Source: Gnetum montanum (taxonomy: Eukaryota; Streptophyta; Gnetopsida; Gnetales; Gnetaceae). Taken from it: 34,989 bases of DNA. The DNA lies in contig MNCI01008086.1 in assembly GCA_015680685.1 (NCBI GenBank), positions 922,804 to 957,792 of the forward strand, read 5' to 3'. The notes under the pieces were generated by a model. The model saw nothing but the letters and a program-made list of their open reading frames with translations, did not search any database and was not told where the DNA came from. A program made the translations under genes and the position numbers. This document shows, piece after piece, positions 1 to 10,331 of this stretch (positions within the stretch are counted from its first letter, which is position 1; each line of letters starts with the position of its first letter).

Positions 1-117
1 ATTAACCTTAAGTGTTCCATGAGGCGTGTAGGCACTTAGTCTGCGGAGTTCGACCGGATCGCACGTGTTACGCTCATATTTGTATGGTTGAGTGTAGGGG
101 TACCTCGCCACTCATCA
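1..117 (+). repeat. 3' end of an Athila-like LTR, plus orientation
   Basis: The segment ends in CTCATCA, and its last ~70 bases align closely with the end of the LTR at 32946-33812, including the shared block GTGTAGGGGTACCTCGCC. No primer binding site follows at 118, so this is the right end of a 3' LTR or a solo LTR and not a 5' LTR. The rest lies outside the window. Seen directly: terminal motif and similarity. Inferred: 3' or solo status. Confidence 0.8.
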
Positions 118-1103
118 AAGTCCAAGAAACTTTAAAATTTTTGAGAAGCTGCCTACCTTTAGGCATGGGTAACATGTCTTTCTAGTGGAACCCCCAAAAA
201 TTTCTATTATGTATATTTATTATTTCATTACTATGTCCACCTTACTAGAGGACTACCTTCAGACATGGGTAACATGTCTTTCTAGTGACATGGTAAGCTA
301 GCACTTAGTTTAAACATACTTCCATTTTTTGTTAAAAATCAAGTGAATAATACAACTTAATAGTAGGATAAGATAGTAGTAGCTTTATCAAATTCACAAA
401 TCCCCTTGAGGTCATACCCTTTTCATTCCCACTTGATTCTTGACCTTTTTATCCATGCATAATGATCACAATTTTATTTTAGTTTTATTGTGATAAGAAT
501 GTCATTATGTTTGTGGTAATAACCTATTATTATTGAAAATGAGTGGATGGGTGATGTGGTCTCATTGCATATATAATTAGTCTTTTAATGATTTGATAAC
601 ATAGGGTGCAATTCTTAGTGTTGTGACTACATCTTGTTTTATTCCTTTATACTTTATTAGAAAAATCAACAAAAATATATACATGAAAGATAGTAAGAAT
701 CATATTAAAATGGTAAAAATAAAAAAAATTTATAAATAATTTAAAAGATATTTAAACATAAAAAATGATTAAGAAATGGAAAAAGTATAAAAGAATGGGA
801 AAGATATCAAAAAATGTAAAAATTAGTAAGAAATGTTAAAAGTGTAACAAAAAATTGTCAACCAAAAAATTATAAAATAAAAAAGTTGAAATGCACTTGT
901 CAATTATTAATTCAAGATAAGGTGCTTCCCCCATGACTAACTCATGAGTGAGTGTTTGAAAAATGGACCCTAGATCCCTAGAGTCATACACTTTAGGTTT
1001 CTTGTTTATCATCCTTAGTAATTTAGATTATCATTTATTATCCCATTTGACATTAATGATAATCAAATTTTGATCATTAGGAGACACATATCTTGTTTGA
1101 CTA
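118..1103 (-). mobile_element. Post-integrase 3' region of element 2 (Athila-like)
   Basis: About 1 kb without an open reading frame. On the minus strand it runs parallel to 3120-4020 of element 1: the CATGGGTAACATGTCT motif, a block around 'ccccttgaggtcataccct', a GGATGGGTG..GTGG.CTCATT block, an A-rich stretch (660-900) and 'cccccatgactaa' near 930. This is the region between integrase and the 3' LTR. RT and integrase sequence expected between here and the protease at 11616 is absent. Element 1 interrupts the unit at 1104 and a plus-strand LTR at 117. Confidence 0.65.
153..287 (-). repeat. Two copies of a 35-bp motif, 100 bp apart
   Basis: Positions 153-187 and 253-287 match at 33 of 35 bases and share the core CATGGGTAACATGTCTTTCT. 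A third copy lies at the equivalent place in element 1 (3141-3172). The motif is therefore a conserved non-coding piece of the 3' region, duplicated in tandem in element 2. Function is unknown. Confidence 0.8.
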
Positions 1104-1972
1104 TGATGAGTGACAAGGTACCCCTACACCCAACCATACGAATTACAAGCATTCACGTGTAATCTAGTCAAATTCTGCAAATCTTAAGTTTCTAAGTACA
1201 CTAGTTTGAAGATATGAAATCTAATTGTGACAATTGTTGTCTTCCCAACTACACTTGTGAAGCTTAGTTGTATGGTTAAGTGTAATTAAGGCACATAATT
1301 TTTATTATTTTATATTTTATTTGTTTACCATTAACAACAACTTGAAACTCAATTTATGAACCAATTTAACTAACCTAATTACTAATTAATAACTAACTAT
1401 CCTAACATAAGTATCCAATCCCACTTTTCATGCACATCCTAAACATGTATAATGCTGCTGGGTTACCAAACACTAAGCATTGTTGGGATTACCAAGCATC
1501 ATGTGCATGCTCGAAGCGATTGTACTTATGTGCTTAATTAACTACTATTTAATCTAGCTAGCTTAGTTTAGCTTAATTACTTGGTAGTATTAAATAAAAT
1601 TGCATAAAATATTAAATTTATAAATAAAATATTTAACCTAGCCAAGGTGTTGCAAGGTTTGATTAGAAAGCTCATCTTTATTATCACACACACTGTTGTG
1701 CTTAGGTACAATAGTGCTTAAATAAAGATTTATACAGTCAATAACTACTACTGCGGGCAATTTGGAAAATATTCTAACTCTAGAGAAAAGAAACTGCAAG
1801 AGCTCTATTATGCTATGACAAAAACTATTGCAAATTGTGTGCCCAAGTGCTATATTTATAGGCCAACACACACCCTACAATATCGAATATCTGACATCAC
1901 TTCTTGGGCCCCAATATCGAGTATTTGATATTAGGGCTCTGATATCATAGCCAAGTAAAATATGATTCATCA
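1104..1972 (-). repeat. Element 1 3' LTR (869 bp)
   Basis: TGATGAGTGACAAGG opens it and GATTCATCA closes it. It aligns along its length with 10332-11228 but lacks a 28-bp U3 repeat unit present there. On the minus strand a TATAAATA box lies at 1860-1853 and an AATAAA poly(A) signal at 1682-1677. The ORF called at 1638-1871 is only a chance frame in this LTR. Confidence 0.92.
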
Positions 1973-1982
1973 TACCCCCATA
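1973..1982 (-). promoter_or_regulatory. Polypurine tract of element 1
   Basis: TATGGGGGTA on the minus strand directly abuts the 3' LTR. A G-rich tract ending in GGGGGTR just before TGATG is typical for Athila/Tat elements and primes plus-strand DNA synthesis. Just upstream lies GGACAAGTTTTC, also usual at this place in these lineages. Confidence 0.8.
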
Positions 1983-3984
1983 ATTAAATGAAAACTTGTC
2001 CTTAAGTGAAGAAAAGGAGGAACAAGTCCCGTACAAACTATTGGGAAGGTATGAGATTATTAACTGACATGCAAACTAAATCATATGGAATAGATAGACT
2101 CTAAGTGCCAAAGTGTATGGATTTACAATCTTTCACAAAATTGGATGTTCATGATAATAGAATTGAACATCCTGGATAAAATTGACATCCAACTCTTCTG
2201 GAAGTTGAAGAGCGAGGGAGAAGATTCAACGATCATGAAGGGTCCTCATCGCATGATGTTGCAGCTTCTTCCTTGGTGAAGACAGTCCTGCTTCTAGTCC
2301 ATGCTTCCCACTATAATCACAACAAAATAAAAAATTAGTGTGCAATGTGTAATGTATAGCTTTTAGGTACCTTGTCTCATCGGTAGTTACATTTGGCTAG
2401 GTTGTGATTATGGTTGATTGATTCCTTTAATAGTGTTAGTAGGAAGACTAAAAAATAGGGTGAAATGGATAAGTGGTCCATTATTAAATTCTAAAAAGTC
2501 CAAATGTGATGAAATGCTTAAATAGGGTTAAATAATTGACAACAATAAAAAGAGGATTTCATTGAAAAATTTTGTGAAGATGCACACAATTGGCTATCAT
2601 TAATGTGACATGCAAAAGGATTTGATTGTGAGAATGTCTAAGGATAAAGAACTTAACTTTTCCAACCAAAAGGTATGCAAGTGGATCCTCCCCAAAGCAG
2701 GTACATGCCCTTTATTTCCCTTGCATAACCTAAAACCAAGGAGTTCATGGATCCCATGGATGATTAATGGTTACAAAAAGTTAAGTGCGAAAACTTGGAA
2801 GAAACTACTTAAGAATTTTGACACATCAAACTAAGACATTGAACAAGAACATGAACACCAACAGTGAGATGAGGCATGGAAAGCATATGAATGAGAAAGA
2901 AAGTGGAATGGAGTTCCCAATTACGATCACATGAAATCTCTTGTGAATTTTATAGTTAAATGACCTGATAAAATCCATCCTTAGTCCAGACCAAAACCAA
3001 CCACGTTTAGTGACTTTGCATTGCCACTCTAAGACTAGTCCACCTCCTTGAGATACAAGAGTGCTCCCACAAAACAACTACCAATTCTTATTTAAGAGGA
3101 AAAGAGAAGCAGAAAGTGAGAAAGGGCCTTACTTAGAGGGGACCTTCAAGCATGGGTAACATGTCTTTCTAGGCGCATAACTAGTGCTTGTAGCCCATTT
3201 ATTTTATCTAAGGGATGTACTTTGAATTCCCATCATTTTTTTTCGGGAATGGGAACCACACCATGCAAAGACTCATTCAACTTCTTATTATTGGTCAACA
3301 CAGAATGGTAAGAAATCCAAGAAAACACACATGCACCCAAGTAAGCAAAAAGGCATAAAGAGTATCGAGTCCCCTTGAAGTCACACCCTGTTCAAACCTT
3401 TGAATCCTTTCTAAGTATGTAAACTACCAAGGTCACAAGTTTGTTAAATTTTTAGTAATGAAAAAGGACATCATACTTCCAAAATAAGGAAAACCATAAA
3501 GTTTATGGATGGGTGGATGTTGTGGACTCATTACCTATTTCACAAAACAGAAACCATGTCCTAGTTATCAGTAACAAAGTTCAAAGCCAAAATCTAGACA
3601 TCAATAATCAAATAACCGAATAGCACATGCCCACATCAAACAAACCACACTATACCCAATTGGCAATAAGGCACATTGTTATTAAAACAAAATAAGAAAA
3701 TCACACCAAAAATAAGAAAATCACACCAAAATAAAGAAAATTATATAAGAAATTGTAAAATATTTAAGAAAAATAAAACATACTAATTATATTGTAAAAC
3801 AAGAAATGGAAAAAAATTAAAAAATTTGAACAAATTAATAATGTAAAAATAAATAAGAAGGTGTAAGACAAAGAAGGTGTAAAATGAAAAGTTATAAAAA
3901 TAACAAAGTGTAAAACAAAAATGTGTAAAATAAAAAGATGAAAAACTAAGGAGTTTCTTATATAGTTAGCATGGATGGCCATCT
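1983..3984 (-). other. Element 1 3' region between integrase and LTR; no clear gene
   Basis: Athila elements often hold an extra (env-like) frame here. On the minus strand there are short coding-like stretches, for example 3077-2826 and about 2340-1990, but stops break them and I recognise no domain. The region contains the conserved CATGGGTAACATGTCT motif (3141-3172) and an A-rich low-complexity block at 3680-3950 in which TGTAAAA recurs. Confidence 0.55.
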
Positions 3985-4029
3985 CCCCCATGACTAAGTT
4001 GAAAGGAGGAGATCCCAAAAATTGAGTGT

Positions 4030-5215
4030 GGTTGTTCATCTGATGAGGCGTTTGTTGCGTTGGCTTGCTTAGGCTCATGGAAAGGTTTGACTTGTTGTGT
4101 ATTAACTAGCTACTTCTTGTCCAGCCTCAAGTTTGTAGATCAATATGGCCCTAGAAGGGAAAGTTTCATAAATGATATAAGGTCTTTTTCACAGTGTCTG
4201 GAACTTAGTTCATTGAGGTACATGTGTGGGGTTCCAGGAGAGGACCTTATCTCCCAGTTGAAATTTAACTTTCCTAATTCTAAGGTCATGGTGTTTTCTG
4301 TTAAATGCCTTATGCAACTCATTAGATGATAGGGCCACCAATTGGTTTTTGTCTAGCAAGTTGAGATTCATTAATATTCCTTTTTGTGCTAGATTTAAAT
4401 CAAGGTCAAGGTCATAGGTTGTTGAAAGTGCATGGAGCTTAGATTGAATAGGAAGTATTGGTAATTTTCCATACACCAGCTCATAGGGAGAATAGCCTCT
4501 AGGGAGCTTCCATGTTGAGTGATAGGCCCAAAGGTATCATTGAGTTTTGTGCTCTAGTCTCTCCTATATTTGCTAACAGTTCTTGTTAGGGTCTTTGTGA
4601 TTTCCATATCTGTAACCTCAGCTTGATTGTTGGCTTGGGGGTGGTAGAGTGTTGTTAGTTTATGTCCAACCCCCAAGCATTGCATAAGCTTTGGAAAGGT
4701 AGTGCTTGTAAAGTGGGTTCCATTATCAGAAATTAATGCATGTGGCACAGCAAACCTATTTACAACATTCTATTGTACAAACGAAGCAATAGTAGAAGAT
4801 GTACAGTCAGTGACAGGTACTACTTCTACCCATTTCATACAATAGTCAATAGCGACTATGATGTACACCTTTCCATTTAACATGGATGTGATGGAACCCA
4901 TAAAGCTAATGTCATAGATGTTGAATGGTTTTAGTGGTTAAATCTACTATTGAGGTTCCTCCATTTGAGTAATCATTCCACCATCTCATTGGAAGCATTT
5001 ACAAAAGTGGAAAAATTGGTGAGCATCCCTGAAACTTTTTGGCCAAGAATACCCTACCATCAGGATTTTAATGGTTGTGCATCTCTTAGCATAGTGGCTC
5101 CCACAAGGACCCTCATGAGCATCCTAGAGAATGCATAGTTGATCAACATCAAGGACACACCAATGAACTAGGCCATTGGTGCATACCTTATAGAGATGTC
5201 TGTTGATCTCCATGA
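4030..5215 (-). pseudogene. Integrase relic of element 1
   Basis: Integrase inserts the DNA copy into the nuclear genome. Domains in minus-strand order: a zinc-binding HHCC region at about 5185-4965 (the two His are visible in DAHEG and GSHYA; the last Cys of the CxxC pair looks replaced by Phe); a DDE catalytic core at about 4925-4550, with the three acidic residues seen in DISFMG, ALISDNGTHF and NNQAEV; then a C-terminal part with VYGKLPILPI at about 4476. Several stops and frameshifts break it, for example CIL-stop-DAH in the zinc region. It lies downstream of RNase H, as usual in Ty3/gypsy. The catalytic acids survive although the frame does not. Confidence 0.87.
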
Positions 5216-5379
5216 AGTGTTTCACTTAATGAAAAAACTATTTTTTTTTATGGTCCAACCCTTGTGGCATCTCTTGAGTGAGAAGATAAGTGAGAATCCC
5301 ATCATACCATTTAGGCTTAGTGGGCAATTGTTCAATTATAGCCCCAACAAAGAGGAGTTCATCAGGAAACAAATTAGAT

Positions 5380-5890
5380 AGTAAGCTTTCCTCCTCTTTG
5401 TTGTCCCATCACAATCGAGACAAGTGATCAACAACCACATTCTTAGTTCCCTTTTGATCTACCATTGTAAAATTGAATTCCTACAAGATCACTAGTCATC
5501 GTATGACACAGGGACTTACCATTGGATTATTCCTCAAGAAGTGAACCGCACAGTGGTTAGTGTGCACTATCTAAGCACATAGTACCTGAACTTCTCTAGA
5601 GTAAACATAGTTTCCATCAATTCTTTTTCTGTGGTGGTATACTTTAGTTGTGCACCCACAATGCTTTGGCCCTCACAATGGATGTAATATAGATGTTTCT
5701 ATCATCCAACTACATAACCATAGCCCCCAAGGCATAGTTTGATGCATTTTTCATAATATGAAATGGTCTAGACCAATGAGGTGCGTGTAGAATCAGAGTT
5801 TCTTCAAGTTTCTTCTTTAGTTGTTGAAATGCTTTTTCATAGTTCTTGGTCCAAAAAAATGAAGTATCTTTCTTTGTTAGCTTAACTAGC
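5380..5890 (-). pseudogene. RNase H relic of element 1
   Basis: This would degrade the RNA strand during reverse transcription. Family features in order: a connection region with KAFQQLKKKL; the first active-site block, reading NASNYALGA where family members usually have DAS; YTTTEKEL carrying the conserved Glu; and VVVDHLSRL near the end with the last Asp. It follows RT and precedes the integrase zinc region. Stops interrupt it (e.g. after GAMVM). The Asp-to-Asn change in the first block would by itself weaken activity. Confidence 0.8.
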
Positions 5891-5929
5891 AGTTTTATAA
5901 TCTTAGAGGAATTGTCTATGAATCGTCAG

Positions 5930-6700
5930 TAGTAGCTAGTGTATCCAAGGAATGACCAGACATCTTTTATAGTTTTTGGTTGATGGGTAAGTCCTTGGGT
6001 GACCCTTATTTTTTCAGGGTTAACCTTAATCCTTGCTTGTGAGATTCTATGCCCCAATACAATGCCTTCTTAGACCATAAGATGGCTCTTTTGCCAATTG
6101 AGCTACAAGTTTGTTTTCACAGATCTTTTTAGTACTTGCTTAAGGTGGTCCAAGACTTACTCAAATGTAGCTCCATAAATGGAGAAGTCATCAATAAAGA
6201 CTTCCACTTTGTTACTAATTTGCTGCTAAAAGATGCTAAAGACCATCAATTGGAAAATAGTAGGAGCATTGCATAAACCAAAAGGCATCTTGCAATATGC
6301 AAAGGTCCCCCAGGGACTCATGAATGTTATTTTGGGCTAGTCTTCTAGTATAATCTGGATTTGGTTATAGCCACTATAACCATCTAGAAAACTGTAATAG
6401 CAATGCCTAGATATGGTGTCCAACACCTGATCAACAAATGGCAATGGAAAATGATCCTTGAATGTTGTCATATTCAATAGCTAAAAAGTAAGGCAAACCT
6501 GCCACTTGTCACATTTCTTTGGTAATATCATGAGTGGACTGACCCCCTTACTACTCGCAATGGGATAAATAAATCCCACATTGAGAAGTTGTTTAATTTC
6601 CTCTTGAATGATCTACTTCAATTTGGGGTTCAATCACCTCTTTGGCTTCATGGCCAAGTCAATGTAGATATGATGCTTGCATATCTTAGGATCAATCCCT
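5930..6700 (-). pseudogene. Reverse transcriptase relic of element 1 (Athila type)
   Basis: RT copies the element RNA into DNA in virus-like particles. Motifs in order: EEIKQLLNVGFIYPI, LPKKCDKWQVCL, DHFPLPFVDQVLDT, FLDGYSGYNQI, TFMSPWGTFAYCKMPFGLC, and the catalytic VFIDDFSIYG at about 6201-6180 with both Asp present. The order and wording match Athila-lineage RTs better than Tat ones. Four or more stops lie within the domain, several at former Gln or Trp codons, so it is inactive. It sits between protease (7207-7580) and RNase H. Confidence 0.9.
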
Positions 6701-7206
6701 ATGAGTTCAGGATATGACCAAGTAAAGGCTATTGACCATTTATCAACCACATTCAATAGCATCTACTTCTATTCTAGAGCAAGAGTTGCATTGATTATTA
6801 CTAGCTTCCCATTTTTCAAGAATGCATATTGCATATTGACAAGTAGATTTTTTTACTCAAAGGGCTCTTGCTTAAAATTTTTAGGAATTTCCAACTCTCC
6901 CCAATAGGTATTATCATTTGCATTATCAAAGAGTTGGTGATGAACTTACTCCAGTTCATCCATGCCTAAAACATAAGCGCATATTAGGCTCTTAGTAGGT
7001 TCCATGCACATTATGCTACTTTCAAGATTAGCAATCAGCCACTAGGTGTCCTCTTCTTTTGTAGCTACTATGTACAAAAACCTTTGAATATCTGCTTTAG
7101 GTGCACACTACCTACATGTAGAAATAGATGGTCATTTCATGGACCAGAGTTTATACATGCCATTGCACCCTGTATCGTTGTGCATGATGTAGGGAACTTG
7201 CTTCTT

Positions 7207-7580
7207 CTAGATCTTTCCAAATGCATTTTTCTTAGATATCTCTAGGGAAAGATCTTTGATGCCCATTCTTGCTTCAAAAATTCTTAGCCATGCCCTTACC
7301 ATAATGATTGGGAAGTCCCCTTTATAGTTCTTAACCTTGATTACTAGGAAATCAACATGATAAGACCGCCCACAAACAATGGTCACAATGTCTTCTATCA
7401 GCCCCAATCGAAAAGTAATGAAGTGGTCTACTAATTTCAATCAGATATTGCTCTTCTTGAGAGGTAGTAGGTTCTAGGTAGTATACATCTCATGAGAAAT
7501 AAAGTTCATATTGGAACTTGAATCAAGAAGAGCTTTACATGGTTCATTTCCAACACTTTGTAAATAAATAAGAGGACTCT
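7207..7580 (-). pseudogene. Aspartic protease relic of element 1
   Basis: Retroviral-type aspartic protease that would cut the polyprotein. The active site reads ALLDSSSNMNFIS on the minus strand (Asp codon at 7524-7522), followed by the C-terminal half, GRSYHVDFLVIKVKNYKGDF, open from 7440 to 7207. One stop lies between the halves. The element 2 copy at 11616-12119 is clearly homologous, with the same spacing and the shared GDFPIIM/RDFPIIM and LEISK motifs. Confidence 0.8.
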
Positions 7581-7639
7581 CAAGATCAGCTAATTTTCTA
7601 GGAAAGTTGCCAATCCAAATCCAATTAGATACGACATGA

Positions 7640-8440
7640 GTAAGCATAACAATATAGATTTTGGGTTGTATTTGGTTTGAAGGGGACTTGAAGGGATTAG
7701 ATGCAGAGGAAGATGGGGAAGTAGGGTTGCCAATTGCAGGTGTATGTAAGGGTTTAGGTGGGCTGTTGGGTTAGAAAAAGGGTCTTTTTCGTTATCTAGT
7801 ATCTGAACCACTCAGTTGATGAACCAGTTGTAGATTGACAGCCCTAGTAGCATTACGTTGTTGTGGTTGGGCTGGAAGTTCACCTTGTATAAATGGAGTA
7901 GGAGATAGCTATGTTGAGGATAGAGGAATAGATGTAGGAATAGGAAAAAGATAAGGATAAAAAGTAGTATCCCTTCTTAGATGTGGAGAATGAGTTTGAT
8001 AGTATTCAGGAGGGTATTAGTGATGTTGGAAAGGAGAAATGTGACTAGAAGAGTCACATGGAGATACAGGTTGCTGAATGTAATACCCATATAAATCTAG
8101 TTATCAATAAGGGTATTGTTGCCTTAGCAATGGCAGCACCCATGACTGTGATTACTACCACTATTGATACTACTCGTACGGTTGCGGTGGGGCTCCACTT
8201 GGATAGTATTATTATTGCTGATGGAACTACCTAGGATTTTCTTAAGGATAAGGCAACCTTCTAGGTGCATGACTTTTTGCTAGTTGTGGATTCAAAGCAT
8301 ACATCCCAAACTCCTGTAATTGTGATACAATGGGGCAACATCCTGTAGGATGTTCATATTAGCAGATGTCACACCCACCATCATTATTTGATTTAGTTTC
8401 CACAAATTCCTCTATTATAGCAATCTTGCAACTACCCCTT
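7640..8440 (-). pseudogene. Gag zinc knuckle and Pro/Tyr/Gln-rich linker, element 1
   Basis: At about 8387-8340 the minus strand reads CDIC-stop-YEHPTGCC, a CCHC-type zinc knuckle (CX2CX3HX4C) that would bind element RNA. After it come VSQLQEFGMYALNPQ and a stretch rich in Pro, Tyr and Gln leading to the protease. The same order (YEHPKGCCPI, then LQEFGTYVLNP) occurs in element 2 at about 12780-12660, so the match is not chance. Several stops are present. Confidence 0.7.
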
Positions 8441-10169
8441 TGATTGGCACATTCAAATTTTTTTCTCCTCTTGTAGTTATGATCACTACTTTATTCTTTG
8501 GACTTTTCAGAAATTTTCAAGATAGCTTGAAATCTACTATGCATAGAGTCCCATAACTAGTCTACATTAGCCAAAATTTTAGAGGTAAATTTTTGAATCA
8601 ATAAGGTTTTTTGATTCACCACCTCATCAAGTGATGATTCCTCCTCACTATCATAAAATCAAACCTCCCTCTTGCAAATGGAAGGATCTTGGTTGTATTC
8701 TTCTACACTTTCGTGTTTTCTTAACTCTCCTTTTTCTTTTTCCACCTGCTTGATCAGCCTTTGGATCTATTGGGCTCTTAACTCTAACAAACACCATTGG
8801 GCATAGACTATAAGAGCTCTCCTCATTTCTGATCAAAGCCCATCTATGATATGGTGAAGTTAATCCTATTGAGAATAATCATGACTAGGACATCTATGTA
8901 ATAGAGGATAGTATGGACCCATGATAGCATCCAAGGGTTCATGTGTCCCTTGTTTTCATCTTTGGATTTTCCTCCTCAAGTTGGACACTCAAGAGTACAT
9001 CAAATATTTTTCATTGAACAGTTCAAGCATTGTACTCCACTGTCTGATGGATTCTAATTCTAAGAACTAGTACTAGCTTTCTAATTCTTTAATGAGTTTC
9101 TTGGGAAACAACTTAAGCTTTTGTTAGTTATTTTCTATATTTTACAAGGCACACACATTGTGAAAAGATGAAAGATGATTTTACAGATCTAGTTATATCC
9201 CTCTTCAAACTAAGGGATATTATTCATGTCTAGCCTCTTGATTCAAGTATCCTTTACGTGGCTTGTCGGAATTCTCACTGCCTTTGCAATGTTTAGCATG
9301 CTTTGAGTAGCTAGCAAAGGCTCATCGTAGCCATGATTTTGGTGCCTACGATCCCCTATCTACCCCTTCATTCATGGCTATGGGCCTCTTGAATGACAAC
9401 ACCTCAGGTCTTAACTTGCCCAACGGTCCCTATGATCATCTTAGTCCCATCGATCATCTCCATTATGATCATGTCTCTTGCAGTTGCATTTAGAGCTAGA
9501 ATAGGAAGAAGATGATAATGAAAGTGAAGAGGAAGAAGGACTAGCACCATCACAGTGCCTATTACCCTCTCTTTGATGGTTGTAGCCACGATCTTTTTAC
9601 TTGCTTGCATCCCTACAATGAATTTCCTTCTTGGATCCCCCTTTGTTATGGGATCCATTCTTGCTAGAACTAGGATTATGGATCATGGATTTCAAGTTCT
9701 AGTTTTAACCTCCTTCATCAAAATCAAAGAGAGGAGTCTCTTTGAATGGAAAACCCCTAGAGAATGGTTCTCCACCATCTCTTTGGTTCATCAGGAATGG
9801 GAAATCATTGGACCACTTCCCCTTTGCAAACTTGTAGTGTTTCTCTATTTGTCAATCCCTTGAACATTGTGCAATAGTGGGATGATAATCCCTAGTGTGA
9901 CTATTCTATATGACATACTCAACATGAAGTGCCTGAATGCCCAACCGCATAAGAGTTTGTTGGAGCATCACAAGAATGGATCGATCGAGTGGCAATGCAA
10001 CGTTTCCTTCCATGTCTTGCCATTGTAGTAGTTCATCCTAGTGTAGGAAAAAGGTGAAATTGGGTACATACTCATCATGATGAGCATATACCACTCTATA
10101 TTGTTGGGGCACCTGTTGATTTACTCTATTAGACTTGGATGGAGAATCACTCCTATGAGAAGAAGACAT
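8440..10169 (-). pseudogene. Gag relic of element 1
   Basis: Gag forms the virus-like particle. I take the ATG at 10169 because MSSSHRSDSPSKSNRVNQQ runs from it, ~145 bases after the primer site. The middle is basic and Ser/His-rich. The retrotransposon-gag domain lies at about 9260-8790 and aligns with the well-kept gag at 33949-34989 (shared NVCAL/DAYAW, QKLKLF, MLELFNE, THEPLD and HHIIDGL-type blocks). Many stops and frameshifts break it. Open frames on the opposite strand in this interval are shadows. Confidence 0.78.
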
Positions 10170-10313
10170 CTTGTATTAGAAGAGAAGAAATGCAGTGTGT
10201 TTTCTTAAAATTATTGTATTTATTTTCATGTATGATATGTCTTTAGGGTTTGTTTCAATGATCTTGAATAATTTTTCACTAACTCCTAGATAGTGCACAT
10301 AACAAACAAAAGG

Positions 10314-10330
10314 CCCCAGCAATGGTGCCA
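10314..10330 (-). promoter_or_regulatory. Primer binding site of element 1 (tRNA-Asp type)
   Basis: Minus strand TGGCACCATTGCTGGGG, one base from the 5' LTR. Compared with the tRNA-Asp complement used by Athila elements it matches 14 of 17, and all three differences are at CpG positions of the expected sequence. It is where the tRNA primes minus-strand DNA. Confidence 0.85.
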
Positions 10331-10331
10331 A

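Noticed and set aside
2826-3077. Envelope protein gene of element 1 (hydrophobic minus-strand frame)
   Set aside because: The hydrophobic end is a by-product of T-rich sequence; no signal peptide, no extended frame and no similarity to the element 3 extra frame.
9555-9863. Plus-strand 102-residue open frame
   Set aside because: It lies opposite the element 1 gag relic and shows no domain.
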